From Lactococcus sp. dk101 (GTDB lineage: Bacteria > Bacillota > Bacilli > Lactobacillales > Streptococcaceae), in contig NZ_WITI01000010.1 in the NCBI RefSeq assembly GCF_009601055.1, positions 1 through 64,000 on the forward strand: 64,000 bases of DNA. The letters run 5' to 3'. Made by a program: the position numbers and the translations under genes. Below are positions 9,540 to 20,765 of the stretch, in pieces (the stretch's first letter is position 1; every line of letters begins with the position of its first letter). The notes beneath the pieces are model-generated. The model did not search any database, had not been told where the DNA came from, and was given only the letters and a program-made list of their open reading frames with translations.

Positions 9540-9673
9540 TTTTTATTTTTCCTTTTTATCATAAAAAGAATTGGAAGAGAACACATCACATGAAGCAAAA
9601 TGTTTCATTCCGTTTCGTTTTTTCTCTCTTTTCTTTCAGAAGCAATAAATGCCTCACTATCGCGGTTAAACGA

Positions 9674-10711
9674 TCAAGAGAACTGTTCCAAGAAACGCAC
9701 ATCGCCTTGATAAAAGCCACGAATATCGTTAATCCCATATCTCAACATGGCGATACGTTCTTGTCCAAGTCCAAAGGCAAATCCTGAATAAACAGTGCTG
9801 TCAAGACCTGACATTTCAAGAACGTTCGGGTGAACCATTCCTGCACCAAGAATTTCAATCCAACCTGTATGCTTGCAGACGTTACATCCTTTACCACCAC
9901 ATTTGAAGCATGAAATATCAACTTCAACAGAAGGTTCAGTAAATGGGAAATAGCTTGGACGCCAGCGGAGTTCACGATCAGCACCAAACATTTTTTTCAT
10001 GACCAAATCAAGTGTTCCTTTAAGGTCAGCCATTGTAATATTTTTATCAACCACTAATCCTTCGATTTGGTGGAATTGGTGACTGTGCGTTGCATCGTCT
10101 GTATCACGACGATAGACACGACCTGGTGCAATCATACGAAGACCACCTTTTTTGAAATCATGTGCATCCATTGTCCGTGCTTGCATTGGGCTGGTATGTG
10201 TGCGAAGCAAAGTTTCGCTATTAATGTAGAAAGTGTCTTGCATATCACGCGCAGGGTGATCTTTAGGCAGGTTCATGCGTTCAAAGTTGTAATGGTCTGT
10301 TTCAACTTCAAAACCATCTACGACCTCATAACCCATACCAAGGAAAATTTCTTCAATTTCTTCTTGAGTTTGTGTCAAAATATGACGTGTCCCTTTTTTC
10401 ATTTCTGTTCCAGGCAATGTCACGTCGATGGTTTCACTTTCCAAAGCAGCGTTCATCATCATTGTTTCAAGTTCCGCTTTTTTAGCTTCAAAAGCTTCTC
10501 CAAAACGGTCACGGAAACTGTTGGCAAGTCCACCAATTACTGGACGTTCTTCGTTTGACAAATCCTTCATACCTTTAAGAATTTCAGTCAATTCACCTTT
10601 TTTACCGAGCATTGTTGTACGTAAGTCATTCAATGCTTTTTCATCTGTTGCTTCTTTCAAAGCGGTAATTGCACGTGCGCGCAATTCTTCAATTTTTTCT
10701 TGTAAAGACAT
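9674..10711 (-). CDS. pheS: Phenylalanine-tRNA ligase alpha subunit
   Basis: A 345-residue PheS, the catalytic subunit of phenylalanyl-tRNA synthetase. It has an N-terminal coiled coil (about residues 1-85), then a class II core with motif 2 at [23 protein letters not shown] and motif 3 at [18 protein letters not shown]. The insert [17 protein letters not shown] near 260-276 is the cysteine-rich segment common in Gram-positive enzymes. Expression is expected to depend on uncharged tRNA-Phe through the T-box immediately upstream. Confidence 0.97.
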   Translation of the reverse strand: MSLQEKIEELRARAITALKEATDEKALNDLRTTMLGKKGELTEILKGMKDLSNEERPVIGGLANSFRDRFGEAFEAKKAELETMMMNAALESETIDVTLPGTEMKKGTRHILTQTQEEIEEIFLGMGYEVVDGFEVETDHYNFERMNLPKDHPARDMQDTFYINSETLLRTHTSPMQARTMDAHDFKKGGLRMIAPGRVYRRDTDDATHSHQFHQIEGLVVDKNITMADLKGTLDLVMKKMFGADRELRWRPSYFPFTEPSVEVDISCFKCGGKGCNVCKHTGWIEILGAGMVHPNVLEMSGLDSTVYSGFAFGLGQERIAMLRYGINDIRGFYQGDVRFLEQFS

Positions 10712-10739
10712 AATTACCTTTCTTTTCTAGGGGGCCTGT

Positions 10740-11000
10740 CTTTCATTTCTCCCTGCTCAATCGCAAGAAAGAAAATAAAAATACCCCGATTTTTCTACTC
10801 CAAAAGGAGCGAAAAAACCGCGGTACCATCCTATTTTATTACTTAATTTAAGTTGATTATTTAATTTTATGTGAGGTGAACTTCAGAATTTTTTGTCTAT
10901 TGCAACTCTCAGTCGGTGATTGCAACTCCCTTTTGACAAGCAGAAACCTACTCTTCTCACATGCTACTTCTAATTTTATCACTTTTTAGGCTTTTGTCAA
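10740..11000 (-). promoter_or_regulatory. T-box riboswitch and promoter controlling pheST
   Basis: On the minus strand, TTGACA (10995-11000) and TAAAAT (10973-10978) form a promoter with 16-base spacing. A leader of about 250 bases follows. It contains the T-box AGGATGGTACCGCG at 10819-10832, which pairs with the tRNA acceptor end, and then a terminator-like structure (CTCC-TTTT-GGAG stem and T runs) before pheS. The specifier codon is expected to be Phe; I did not fold the specifier loop. This leader fills the pheS-purA gap. Confidence 0.9.
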
Positions 11001-11009
11001 ATTATTCAT

Positions 11010-11043
11010 ATAAAAAAGGCGGAGCAACCTCCACCTTTTCGTT
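11010..11043 (-). terminator. Terminator of purA
   Basis: GGTGGAG-GTTG-CTCCGCC stem with a long T run on the minus strand, between purA and the pheS promoter. Confidence 0.85.
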
Positions 11044-11076
11044 TATTCGTAATTATTTTTCTTTTCGAAGTGTTTA

Positions 11077-12417
<1,341 letters not shown>

Positions 12418-12533
12418 TCAAATAATCGGCTGTTTTCCTTTTTCATACAATGATTGAAAACTGCTCTTTTTCTAGTCTTGTCAGTGCTGACAGCTGGCAT
12501 TTTCGGCAAGAAAGCTCCTATCGCACTATTTTC

Positions 12534-12609
12534 ATTTTACCAAATCTCTGCGCCATTGATAAGTGATTTCCTGGATTATTCTAACTAATGCCCTTAATTG
12601 TTCGGAAAT
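12534..12609 (-). promoter_or_regulatory. purA promoter with PurR PurBox
   Basis: On the minus strand ATTTCCGAACAAT at 12597-12609 matches the PurBox consensus AWWWCCGAACWWT at every position. A promoter follows: TTATCA at 12557-12562, 17 bases, TAAAAT at 12534-12539, predicting a start near 12527. The box centre is then 76 bases upstream, the distance at which L. lactis PurR acts as an activator. Between the start site and purA lies a 160-base leader with a perfect window palindrome at 12479-12492. The whole 350-base purA-hslO gap is accounted for by this and the hslO promoter. Confidence 0.8.
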
Positions 12610-12701
12610 ATGGAACATTCTAAATAAGTGAGTGAAGCTCACAAGTTCAGTATTTATTTCTCGCTTTTTTACGATGTTGATGTCTTTTTTCAGGCTAAAA
12701 A

Positions 12702-12717
12702 ATGGTAAAATAGAGGC
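12702..12717 (+). promoter_or_regulatory. Extended -10 promoter of hslO, leaderless layout
   Basis: TGG then TAAAAT at 12706-12711, followed by exactly six bases (AGAGGC) and ATG. I see no clear -35 at standard spacing. GAGG is one base from the ATG, too close to act as a normal ribosome site. Confidence 0.6.
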
Positions 12718-13587
12718 ATGGATAAAATCATTAAATCAATTTCAAAAAAAGGACATTTTCGTGCTTTCGTTTTGGATGCTACAGAAACTGTTCGCACCGC
12801 ACAAGAACGTCATCAGACTTGGCCAACTTCAACTGTTGCCTTAGGTAGAACCTTGATTGCAGCTCAGATTTTGGGGGCAAACGAAAAAGGCGATGAAAAA
12901 ATCACGGTCAAGGTGCTTGGAGATGGTGCTTTGGGTGCCATTGTGGCTGTCGCTGATAGTCATGGTAACGTAAAAGGCTACGTTCAAAACAAGGACTTAG
13001 ACTATAAAAAAGCGTCAACTGGCGAAGTTTTGGTCGCTCCTTTTGTGGGCAATGGCTTTTTAGTTGTCATCAAAGATATGGGATTGAAACAGCCTTATTC
13101 TGGAAAAGTGGACTTGATTACTGGCGAAATCGGCGAAGATTTGGCTTGGTATTTCTTGAGTTCAGAACAAACTCCTGCTTCTGTCGGTCTCAATGTTTTG
13201 TTGAATGAAAACGAAGATACGGTCAAAGTTGCCGGTGGATTTATGCTCCAAGCTTTGCCTGATGCAACGGAAGAAGAAATCAGTCTGATGGAACAAAACA
13301 TCAAAGCAATGCCATCTATCTCAACCATGTTGGAAGATGAAAATGCGTTAGATGTCATGTTGCAATCCATTTATGCTGGCATGGAATTTACCAAGCTTTC
13401 CGAAACTGGACTCGCTTTCGAATGCGATTGTTCAAAAGATCGTTTTAGAAATGGCATTAAATCTCTCGGAAATCAAACCATTACTGAAATCATCGAAGAA
13501 GATCACGGCGCTGAAGTGGTCTGCCAATTTTGCGGTCGCAAATATGAATTCTCTGAGTCAGAATTGAACGATTTGATTTTGAATTGA
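12718..13587 (+). CDS. hslO: Redox-regulated chaperone Hsp33
   Basis: A 289-residue Hsp33. This cytoplasmic holdase is activated by oxidation: four cysteines release zinc and form disulfides. The substrate-binding core covers about residues 1-175 ([33 protein letters not shown], [18 protein letters not shown] [15 protein letters not shown]). The C-terminal redox switch has [10 protein letters not shown] near residue 238 (CxC) and [11 protein letters not shown] near 270 (CxxC). In L. lactis hslO lies upstream of a dus gene, the same order as here. The stop codon is followed by a weak TTGAGT/ACTCAA hairpin with a T run. Confidence 0.96.
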   Translation: MDKIIKSISKKGHFRAFVLDATETVRTAQERHQTWPTSTVALGRTLIAAQILGANEKGDEKITVKVLGDGALGAIVAVADSHGNVKGYVQNKDLDYKKASTGEVLVAPFVGNGFLVVIKDMGLKQPYSGKVDLITGEIGEDLAWYFLSSEQTPASVGLNVLLNENEDTVKVAGGFMLQALPDATEEEISLMEQNIKAMPSISTMLEDENALDVMLQSIYAGMEFTKLSETGLAFECDCSKDRFRNGIKSLGNQTITEIIEEDHGAEVVCQFCGRKYEFSESELNDLILN

Positions 13588-13690
13588 GTCATTATTTCAA
13601 GTTAAAAAAACTAACTCAAGGCAAATTTTTTTTCATTTTTGCTATTTAAGCCAAATTTTTCTGACTTTATTTATCCCATTTGTTCATCTG

Positions 13691-13822
13691 TATGCTATAA
13701 TGGACACATAGAGATAAAAATGCTCGAAATTTAATCAATTATCTTGCTTAGGTTAAAGCATTTCGTAAACAAATAAAGACCTTTGATGATGAAAATCAGG
13801 ATTTATCCTGATTTTTTTTATT
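13691..13822 (+). ncRNA. Possible small RNA or attenuated leader between hslO and dus
   Basis: An extended -10 (TGCTATAAT, box at 13696-13701) is followed by about 115 bases with no convincing reading frame. They contain a long-range AAATGCT/AGCATTT stem and end at a strong terminator, AAATCAGGA-TTTA-TCCTGATTT plus a T run (13792-13822). It could be an independent short transcript or a leader that ends before dus. I recognise no RNA family. Confidence 0.45.
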
Positions 13823-13884
13823 TCAACAGTTTTGTCAGTTCTGACAGCAGCCATTTGGCAAAAAAAAATGATAGAATAGAGCTT

Positions 13885-14892
13885 ATGACTATGGACAAAA
13901 AATACAATGCGCCGTGGAAAATCGGTGACATCGAAATTCAAAATAAAATCGTACTTGCGCCAATGGCAGGGATCAATAATAAAGCCTTTTTGAAAACAGC
14001 CAAAGAATTTGGTGCTGGACTCGTTGTAACAGAAATGATTTCTGATAAAGGAATTGAACACCGCAATGAAAAAACATTGAGCATGATGGACTTCGAGGGA
14101 GTTCCACATCCACTTTCAATGCAAATTTTTGGTGGTGAAGTAGATACACTTGTCGAAGCAGCAAAATTTGTCGAAGCTAATACAGTAGCAGATATCATCG
14201 ACATCAATATGGGTTGTCCCGTACCAAAAGTAACGAAAAATGAAGCTGGTTCACGCCTCTTGCTTGACCCTGACAAAGTTTATGATGTCGTTTCAAATGT
14301 CAGCAAAGCCATCTCAAAACCCTTGACTGTCAAAATCCGTTTGGGTTGGGACGATGACCATCTCTTCTGTGTCGAAAATGCCAAAGCAATCGAAGCTGCT
14401 GGTGGCGCTGCCGTTGCCATGCACTGTCGGACAAAAGCACAGCAATACACAGGAAATGCCCAAGAAAATTGGCATTGGCTTTCAAAATTAACAGAAGCTG
14501 TCAATATTCCTGTTATCGGGAATGGCGATGTCAAAACACCTGAAGACGCGATGCGAATGATTGACCAAACTGGTGTTTCTGGCGTCATGATGGGACGTGC
14601 TGCACTTGGAAATCCTTGGATTCTGCACCGCACCGAACATTTCCTGCGCACTGGTGAGTTGCTTCCTGAACCACCAGTTCCAGAAAAGATGGAAATCGCA
14701 AAACTTCATTTATCACGTCTTGTTGACCTCAAGGGAGATAATATTGCTTCTCGTGAATTCCGTCAACATGCGGCTTATTACCTCAAAGGTGCCAAACGTG
14801 CCAGCAAGGTCAAACTTGCCATCAATGAAGCTGAATCTCAAGCTCAAATCGTTTCAATCATTGACGAATTTGTTGCCAATTATCCAGTATAG
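13885..14892 (+). CDS. dus: tRNA-dihydrouridine synthase
   Basis: A 335-residue flavin-dependent dihydrouridine synthase (DusB/Dus1-like), which reduces uridines in the tRNA D-loop with FMN and NADPH. The TIM barrel (about residues 15-250) begins IVLAPMAGINNKAF. It has the catalytic MGCPVPKVTKNEAGSRLL with its cysteine near residue 112, the FMN-phosphate loop GNGDVKTPEDA near 215 and GVMMGRAALGNPWI near 235, then a helical tRNA-binding tail. I start at the ATG at 13885 (MTMDKKYNAPW); the frame is open further upstream but crosses a terminator. TAGAAT with a TG extension ends seven bases before the ATG, so the mRNA may have almost no leader. Confidence 0.93.
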   Translation: MTMDKKYNAPWKIGDIEIQNKIVLAPMAGINNKAFLKTAKEFGAGLVVTEMISDKGIEHRNEKTLSMMDFEGVPHPLSMQIFGGEVDTLVEAAKFVEANTVADIIDINMGCPVPKVTKNEAGSRLLLDPDKVYDVVSNVSKAISKPLTVKIRLGWDDDHLFCVENAKAIEAAGGAAVAMHCRTKAQQYTGNAQENWHWLSKLTEAVNIPVIGNGDVKTPEDAMRMIDQTGVSGVMMGRAALGNPWILHRTEHFLRTGELLPEPPVPEKMEIAKLHLSRLVDLKGDNIASREFRQHAAYYLKGAKRASKVKLAINEAESQAQIVSIIDEFVANYPV

Positions 14893-14922
14893 AAAAAAAC
14901 TGACCCCTGGTCAGTTTTTTTA
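14890..14922. terminator. Bidirectional terminator after dus
   Basis: AAAAAACTGACC-CCT-GGTCAGTTTTTT, a symmetric hairpin with A and T runs between convergent genes. Confidence 0.88.
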
Positions 14923-15183
14923 TTATCTTGTCAGAGCTGACAAGTCTGCTTTCGTTCGTGTCAAACGCTCACGTTCAAGCTGATCGACGGATTTTACGCC
15001 TTCGACTTGATTGCCGTTTGAATTGACCGCTGTCCGAATTGATTCCAGTTGTTTGATGGTTCGGTCAAGCTGAACCAAGTTTTGCATATTATAATCAAAC
15101 GTGTAGTTGCTGATTTCACGTTTTGCTTTTTTGAGGTGAATAATCGCTTTTTCGATTTCTTCTGTCGCTTTTGTTGTACGCAT
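14923..15183 (-). CDS. Small helical protein, unknown function
   Basis: An 86-residue, highly charged, all-helical protein (MRTTKATEEIEKAIIHLKKAKREISNY...). It has no membrane segment or cysteine. GGAGG precedes the ATG, so translation is likely. A perfect window palindrome (14929-14942) lies at the very 3' end of the gene and encodes the LSALTR tail. It is flanked by a bidirectional terminator on one side and an independent YitT unit on the other. I do not recognise its family. Confidence 0.7.
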   Translation of the reverse strand: MRTTKATEEIEKAIIHLKKAKREISNYTFDYNMQNLVQLDRTIKQLESIRTAVNSNGNQVEGVKSVDQLERERLTRTKADLSALTR

Positions 15184-15271
15184 GATTCCTCCTTGTGCAA
15201 TCGCATTGTTCTCGCTTACATTATAACTTAATTTTATCTTTTTTGCTGACTTTTTACAAGATTTTTCTAAA

Positions 15272-15298
15272 AAAAAATAACCCTAGGGTTATTTTTTT
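15272..15298 (-). terminator. Terminator of the first YitT gene
   Basis: AAATAACCCTAGGGTTATTT, a perfect inverted repeat with a T run, overlapping the 3' end of the gene. Confidence 0.75.
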
Positions 15299-16161
15299 GG
15301 TCCTCTAAAGCGACTTTTCGGATAAGAGAAATCGCCGATGACTTCATGAACATTGATAATCGATGCAAAAGCATTATTATCAACAACTGCAAGTGCCTGA
15401 CGCAAGTCTTGAATTTCACTTGGATTAAGCACCACATAGATGACTTCTTTTTGATTGCCTGAATAAGCCCCTTCGCCATGTAAAAATGTAGCGCTACGTC
15501 CAAATTCATGAATAATCATGTCTGAAACTTCTTTATGTTTGTCAGTCACAATCAGCATTCCCTTGACCGTATAACCACCAGATTGAACGATACCAACCAC
15601 TTGTGCCGAGACAAAGCTAGCAATCAAGGTGTACATCATCTGCTCAAGGTTGATGTATGACAGTGACAAAGTCAAAACGATAGCATCGAAAATAAAGAAT
15701 GTTTTTCCGACAGGAACGCCTTTTTTGATTTGAATGAGTTTCGCGATGATGTCAGCACCACCGGTTGTCCCCCCATATCTAAAGACAAGCCCAATTCCTG
15801 TCCCAGCAAAAATCCCGGCTAGGAGTGCTGCGACCAACAAATCATGATGAATATTTAAAGTGAAAGGGATACGTTGGAACCAAAACATCCAGATAGACAA
15901 GGAAACAATGCCCCAAATGGTATAAAAGAAGGTTCTTCTTCCCAAAAAACGATAACCGATGAACAAAAGTGGAATGTTCAAAATCATATTGGTATATGAT
16001 GGGTCAATATTCATCAAGAAATGGAGCATCAGCGAAATCCCTGCCACGCCGCCTTCTGCAAGGTGATTGGCCATGTTGAATTCGACAAAACCGAAGGCGT
16101 AGAGTGCCGTCCCCAATGCGATGATTACAAAGTTTCTAAAATGTAAACTAATTCTTTTCAT
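15289..16161 (-). CDS. YitT family membrane protein (DUF161/DUF2179)
   Basis: A 290-residue member of the YitT family: five to six membrane helices in the first 190 residues (GTALYAFGFVEFNMANHLAEGGVAGISL; GTGIGLVFRYGGTTGGADIIAKL) and a soluble C-terminal DUF2179 domain (about 215-280). The GGxxGGADI motif is typical. Function is not established; some homologues are proposed membrane transporters. I start at the ATG at 16161, preceded by AAGGAG at five bases. A second YitT paralogue lies immediately upstream, so this is a tandem duplication, separated by 240 bases that contain a 24-base perfect palindrome. Confidence 0.88.
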   Translation of the reverse strand: MKRISLHFRNFVIIALGTALYAFGFVEFNMANHLAEGGVAGISLMLHFLMNIDPSYTNMILNIPLLFIGYRFLGRRTFFYTIWGIVSLSIWMFWFQRIPFTLNIHHDLLVAALLAGIFAGTGIGLVFRYGGTTGGADIIAKLIQIKKGVPVGKTFFIFDAIVLTLSLSYINLEQMMYTLIASFVSAQVVGIVQSGGYTVKGMLIVTDKHKEVSDMIIHEFGRSATFLHGEGAYSGNQKEVIYVVLNPSEIQDLRQALAVVDNNAFASIINVHEVIGDFSYPKSRFRGPKK

Positions 16162-16237
16162 AAAACTCCTTTTTCCTATTTCCATCTAAGAGATTGAATA
16201 GAAATTGCAATCATCTTGAGAAATTTTTTAAAGCTTG

Positions 16238-16261
16238 AATAACTAAAAATTTTTAGTTATT
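16238..16261. repeat. 24-base perfect palindrome between the YitT genes
   Basis: AATAACTAAAAA directly followed by its exact reverse complement. It may be an operator or an AT-rich hairpin upstream of the second YitT gene. A possible promoter (TTGACA) lies further upstream near 16340. Confidence 0.7.
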
Positions 16262-16403
16262 AATCTTGTGCCATTTTTGAAGCAATGCTTCTATACTGCA
16301 CTACCAAATAAAATCTGAATATTTTTAATGATAGGCTGTGTCAAAATTGGCATTCCAAAACCATTTGAAACTTGAGATTGTTTGTCCTGTTTATTGGATA
16401 AAA

Positions 16404-17333
16404 TTAGTCATCAATTTCTGCAAATTTTCCAAGAACACGCACGTTTTCTGAAATCGAAACAAAAGCGTGTGGGTCATTTTGAGCGATGATTTTTTTAAAA
16501 TCTGGATATTCGTACATGGTAATAACAGAGAGTAAAACGGTTTGTTTCTGGTGAGTATAACCACCTTCTGTGTTATTGACAATGGTCACGCCATGATTAA
16601 ATGTTGAAAATAATTTTTCAACCAGCAAGTCTGGATGTTGTGTCACAATCATGACTTGAACGCGTTTTTGACGTGTAAAGATGGCATCTTGCACACGAGA
16701 ATTAACGAAGATTGCAATGATTGAATACAGCATGTATTCCCAGCCAAACAAGGCACCAGCAATGAAAACGATAATGCCATTCACAACGAAACTCAAGGTT
16801 CCTACGGAACGCCCGTTTTTCTTTCGCATATAAAGACTGATAATATCTGTCCCACCTGACGAAATTCCTGATTTCATTGCATTACCAACACCAAATCCCA
16901 TAATAGCACCACCAAAAACAGCATTGATGACCGGTTCATTGGTCAAAGTCGTCACTGGAATAAAGTGGATAAAGAGTGAACTCATCAAAATGGTTACTAA
17001 AGTGTAAATGGTAAATTGTTTTCCTATTCCACGCCAAGCCAAGATAATCAAGGGAACATTGACCAAAATCAATGTCACGGAAATCGGAAGCACATCATGC
17101 CCGACCAAACGTGTGATCAAAGCTGATAACACTTGAGCAAGTCCTGTCGCACCTGACGCATAAACGTGTCCAGGCTGATAGAAAAAGTTCAAGGCGAAAC
17201 TAGAAAAAACGGCATAAACGATTGAAGCTGAAAATTTATTGGCCAGTTTTTCTGCACCGATGGACTTCAAAAGATGATAGAGTCCAAAACGGTCTAAGAT
17301 TTTTCCAAGAAATCTGTTAATTTTTGTCTGCAA
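16404..17333 (-). CDS. YitT family membrane protein, second copy
   Basis: A 309-residue paralogue of the neighbouring YitT protein with the same layout: N-terminal extension (about 1-35), five to six membrane helices ([51 protein letters not shown]), then a DUF2179 domain (about 225-300). Its start overlaps the end of aspS by 17 bases, so it is probably co-transcribed and coupled with the synthetase. The function is unknown. Confidence 0.87.
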   Translation of the reverse strand: MQTKINRFLGKILDRFGLYHLLKSIGAEKLANKFSASIVYAVFSSFALNFFYQPGHVYASGATGLAQVLSALITRLVGHDVLPISVTLILVNVPLIILAWRGIGKQFTIYTLVTILMSSLFIHFIPVTTLTNEPVINAVFGGAIMGFGVGNAMKSGISSGGTDIISLYMRKKNGRSVGTLSFVVNGIIVFIAGALFGWEYMLYSIIAIFVNSRVQDAIFTRQKRVQVMIVTQHPDLLVEKLFSTFNHGVTIVNNTEGGYTHQKQTVLLSVITMYEYPDFKKIIAQNDPHAFVSISENVRVLGKFAEIDD

Positions 17334-19086
17334 GTCTAATACTCAATTCTTCTAGCTGTTTATCAGCAACGCTAGATGGTGCTTGTGTCATTGGATCAGT
17401 TGCCTTATTGTTTTTAGGGAAGGCAATGACTTCACGAATATTATCTTTTCCTGCTAATAACATGACGAAACGGTCAAGACCGATTGCTAAGCCCCCATGT
17501 GGTGGGAAACCAAAATCAAGTGCTTCAAGCAAGAAGCCAAATTGTTCATTTGCTGCTTCAAGTGTAAAGCCAAGCGCTTCAAGCATCGTTTCTTGAAGTT
17601 GGCGTGTGTTGATACGGAGTGATCCGCCACCAAGTTCGTAGCCATTTAAGACAATGTCGTAAGCGTGCGCACGAACTTTTTGTAGATCTGAAGCTTCAAA
17701 GCTACCATCAGCGCTCAAGAATTCACGTGTTTCAAGTGTTGGCAATGTGAATGGATGATGGGCAGACATATAACGTCCTTCTTCTTCAGACCATTCGAAC
17801 AAAGGCCAGTCAATAACCCAAAGGAAATTAAATTTGTTACTGTCAATCAAATCAAGTTCGCGTGCCAATGTTTGACGCAATGCACCAAGTGCATTGTTGG
17901 CAACATTCAAGCTGTCCGCAACAAACAAAATCAAGTCATTTTCTTCAAGACTTAAAGCTTCTGTCAGCTCTGACGCAATACTAGTTAGGAACTTAGAAAC
18001 GCCGCCAGTTAATTCGCCTTTTTCAAACTTCATCCAAGCAAGCCCTTTAGCACCATTTTGCTTGGCTTGTTCGGTTAATTTGTCAATGGCTTTACGTGAA
18101 TAATTTGATGCCGCATTTTTTGCAACGAATGCTTTGACAACTGGTGCATCTTCAAAGACTTTGAAGCCTGATGTTTTTGTCAGATCTGACAAGTCTTGGA
18201 GGAGCATGTCATAACGTGTATCAGGTTTGTCAGAACCGTAAAAATTCATGGCATCATCATATTTCATACGTGGGAAAGGCAACGTTACATCAATGCCTTT
18301 GACGTCTTTCATGACTTTAGCAATCAATCCTTCTGTCAAATCTTGAATTTCTTCTTCAGATAAGAATGATGTTTCCAAATCGACTTGCGTAAATTCAGGT
18401 TGACGGTCGCCACGTAAATCTTCATCACGGAAACATTTAACGATTTGATAATAGCGGTCGAGACCAGCAGTCATCAAAAGTTGTTTCATCAGTTGTGGAG
18501 ATTGAGGAAGTGCATAAAATTCACCCTTGTTGACGCGAGATGGCACAAGATAGTCACGCGCACCTTCTGGAGTTGATTTGTTCAAGAATGGTGTTTCAAC
18601 ATCAATGAAGCCATTTTCGTCCATGTATTGACGAATGGCATGTGTCGTTGCATGGCGCAAACGGATATTTTTAAGCATTTCTGGACGACGAAGGTCAAGA
18701 TAACGGTACTTCATTCTTGTGTCATCAGAAACTTCAGCATCATCCTTGATTTCAAATGGTGTTGTTTTAGATGTTGCTAAAACTTCGATTGATGTTGCTT
18801 CGATTTCGACACCACCCGTTTTGATTTTGTCGTTTTTGCTGGCCCGTTCAATGACTTTACCAGTAATTTCAACTACATATTCAGAACGAATGGCTTTTGA
18901 AGTTTCAACGACTTCTGCTGAAGCAGTTTCTTGATTGACAACGATTTGAAGAATGCCTTCACGGTCACGCAAATCAATGAAAACAAGTCCACCCTTGTCA
19001 CGACGTTTAGAAACCCAACCTTTGACCGTTACGGTTTGTCCCAAGTATTCTTCTGTAATATTTCCTGCGTAATTTGTTCGTTTCAT
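17317..19086 (-). CDS. aspS: Aspartate-tRNA ligase
   Basis: A 589-residue bacterial-type AspRS, which charges tRNA-Asp. It has the N-terminal OB anticodon-binding domain (about 1-105, [31 protein letters not shown]), the class II core with motif 2 ([21 protein letters not shown] near 215), the GAD insertion (about 300-420) and motif 3 ([16 protein letters not shown] near 525). It lies 20 bases downstream of hisS, so it is probably co-transcribed and shares the hisS T-box. It carries a perfect palindrome at 18178-18191 (encoding LSDLT) and a one-mismatch copy at 17962. Confidence 0.97.
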   Translation of the reverse strand: MKRTNYAGNITEEYLGQTVTVKGWVSKRRDKGGLVFIDLRDREGILQIVVNQETASAEVVETSKAIRSEYVVEITGKVIERASKNDKIKTGGVEIEATSIEVLATSKTTPFEIKDDAEVSDDTRMKYRYLDLRRPEMLKNIRLRHATTHAIRQYMDENGFIDVETPFLNKSTPEGARDYLVPSRVNKGEFYALPQSPQLMKQLLMTAGLDRYYQIVKCFRDEDLRGDRQPEFTQVDLETSFLSEEEIQDLTEGLIAKVMKDVKGIDVTLPFPRMKYDDAMNFYGSDKPDTRYDMLLQDLSDLTKTSGFKVFEDAPVVKAFVAKNAASNYSRKAIDKLTEQAKQNGAKGLAWMKFEKGELTGGVSKFLTSIASELTEALSLEENDLILFVADSLNVANNALGALRQTLARELDLIDSNKFNFLWVIDWPLFEWSEEEGRYMSAHHPFTLPTLETREFLSADGSFEASDLQKVRAHAYDIVLNGYELGGGSLRINTRQLQETMLEALGFTLEAANEQFGFLLEALDFGFPPHGGLAIGLDRFVMLLAGKDNIREVIAFPKNNKATDPMTQAPSSVADKQLEELSIRLADKN

Positions 19087-19106
19087 TTTTTTCTCTTTTT
19101 CCTTAA

Positions 19107-20399
19107 TTAAAATTCTTCTTCAACATACAGTTCTTCGAATGTAGGAGCAAATGAGTCATAAATCGCATCTAAAGTTGTCTTCACTTCTTTACGTGTCTTG
19201 TTGTGTTTAATCGATACGTTTCCTGTTTTGACTTCGTTATCTCCGAGTGTGATAATCACTTCTGCGTTCAATTTTTCTGCAGTCTTGAATTGTGCTGTCA
19301 ATTTACGATTTGAAAAGTCGCGTTCAACTTTAAAGGCTTGAGCACGAAGACTTTCAACCAATTTTGTTGCTTCAACATTGGCTGCATCTCCCATCACTGC
19401 AACATAGACATCCATGCTTTCATCTTCCATGAAATCAATTTCTTGTGCTTGAGCAACCATAAGCAAGCGTTCAACACCAAGTCCGAAGCCGAAAGCAGGT
19501 GTGACAGGACCATCAAAGTATTCAACCAGGCTGTCGTAACGTCCGCCACCACAAACAGTCAATTCTTTTCTGTCAACAGTTACAATGAATTCGAAAATCG
19601 TGTCATTGTAATAATCCAAGCCACGCACCATATTCTTGTCAATGACATAATCAATATTTAAGGCGTTCAACAAGTTTTTCACATCGTCAAAGTATTTTTC
19701 TGACGCTTCATTCAAATAATCCAAAATAGAAGGCGCATTTTCAACCACTTTGATGTCTTCTGGTTCTTTTGAGTCCAAGACACGCAATGGATTTTCATGC
19801 AAGCGACGACGGCTGTCTTCTGAAAGTTCTGCTTCAAATGGAAGCAAGTAAGCAATCAAAGCTTCACGATAAGCCTTACGACTTTCCATGTCTCCCAAAG
19901 TATTGATATGAAGTGAAATTCCAGAAACCCCAAGTTGACGGAAATAAGCATCCGCCATGGCAATAATTTCTACATCAACAGCTGGATTTTTCACCCCAAG
20001 ACATTCGACACCAAATTGATGGAATTCACGTAAACGGCCAGATTGTGGGCGTTCGTAACGGAACATTGATGCGTTATACCACATTTTGACAGGTTTCAAA
20101 ACTTCTGGTGCATAAAGTTTATTTTCAACGTAAGCTCTGACAGCTGATGCAGTTCCTTCAGGACGAAGGGCAATGTGACGGCCTCCTTTATCTTCGAAGT
20201 CGTACATTTCTTTCGTTACGATATCACTTGTTTCACCTGTTGCACGGCTGAAAAGCTCATAGCTTTCAAACATTGGTGTCCGAATTTCTTTGAAGTTATA
20301 ATCATTAAAAACTGCACGAGCAATTTCTTCAAGATATTGCCATTTAGCAGAATCTTGTGGCAAAATATCTGCCGTTCCTTTTGGTTTTTGTAATTTCAT
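19107..20399 (-). CDS. hisS: Histidine-tRNA ligase
   Basis: A 430-residue HisRS, which charges tRNA-His. Visible motifs are [14 protein letters not shown] at the N-terminus, motif 2 ([21 protein letters not shown] near 110), the histidine-specific [15 protein letters not shown] form ([15 protein letters not shown] near 258) and motif 3 ([11 protein letters not shown] near 305), followed by the anticodon-binding domain (about 330-420). I start at the ATG at 20399 because GGA precedes it and MKLQKPKGT matches the family start. It is the first gene of hisS-aspS behind a T-box. Confidence 0.97.
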   Translation of the reverse strand: MKLQKPKGTADILPQDSAKWQYLEEIARAVFNDYNFKEIRTPMFESYELFSRATGETSDIVTKEMYDFEDKGGRHIALRPEGTASAVRAYVENKLYAPEVLKPVKMWYNASMFRYERPQSGRLREFHQFGVECLGVKNPAVDVEIIAMADAYFRQLGVSGISLHINTLGDMESRKAYREALIAYLLPFEAELSEDSRRRLHENPLRVLDSKEPEDIKVVENAPSILDYLNEASEKYFDDVKNLLNALNIDYVIDKNMVRGLDYYNDTIFEFIVTVDRKELTVCGGGRYDSLVEYFDGPVTPAFGFGLGVERLLMVAQAQEIDFMEDESMDVYVAVMGDAANVEATKLVESLRAQAFKVERDFSNRKLTAQFKTAEKLNAEVIITLGDNEVKTGNVSIKHNKTRKEVKTTLDAIYDSFAPTFEELYVEEEF

Positions 20400-20439
20400 T
20401 GCGTTTCCTTTCTGTTGGGACGCCAAAGTATCTGTGGAT

Positions 20440-20635
20440 TGTTTCAAAAAAAAACCACCCTAAAGCTAAAAGCCTTAGGGCGAAAAATACGCTGTACCAC
20501 CTAATTTCACTCTGAATTCAGAGCCTTTGAGGCTATAACGGGGCCACCGATTTATGTCACGATACTTTGTACGAATTTTCACCAACATTCGCTCTCTATA
20601 CTTACTATTCTAACGCAAATTTTCGATTAAATCAA
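20440..20635 (-). promoter_or_regulatory. T-box riboswitch and promoter of hisS-aspS
   Basis: TTGATT (20630-20635), 17 bases and TAGAAT (20607-20612) form a promoter on the minus strand. The 200-base leader contains the T-box AGGTGGTACAGCG at 20490-20502; the usual CCGCG is CAGCG here. A terminator follows (CCCTAA...TTAGGG stem and a T run, about 20447-20482). Response to uncharged tRNA-His is the expected control. Confidence 0.88.
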
Positions 20636-20696
20636 GAGAGAATCTTACAATTTCGTATTTTATTGTCATCTTTATTTCTGTCAGCTCTGACAAAAA

Positions 20697-20750
20697 GAAA
20701 AAACAGCCCTTCTCTCGCAAATTGCAAGATTTTAAGCTGTTTTTTGTTCA
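20697..20750 (-). terminator. Terminator of the ymfF-ymfH-rodZ-pgsA unit
   Basis: AAAACAGC and GCTGTTTT arms with a T run on the minus strand, 20 bases after pgsA. A perfect window palindrome (20679-20692) lies just beyond it. Confidence 0.65.
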
Positions 20751-20765
20751 ATTTATTGCTTAGGA

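Noticed and set aside
10067-10558. 163-residue plus-strand frame opposite pheS
   Set aside because: Cys/Phe-rich translation typical of an antisense shadow; PheS on the other strand is certain.
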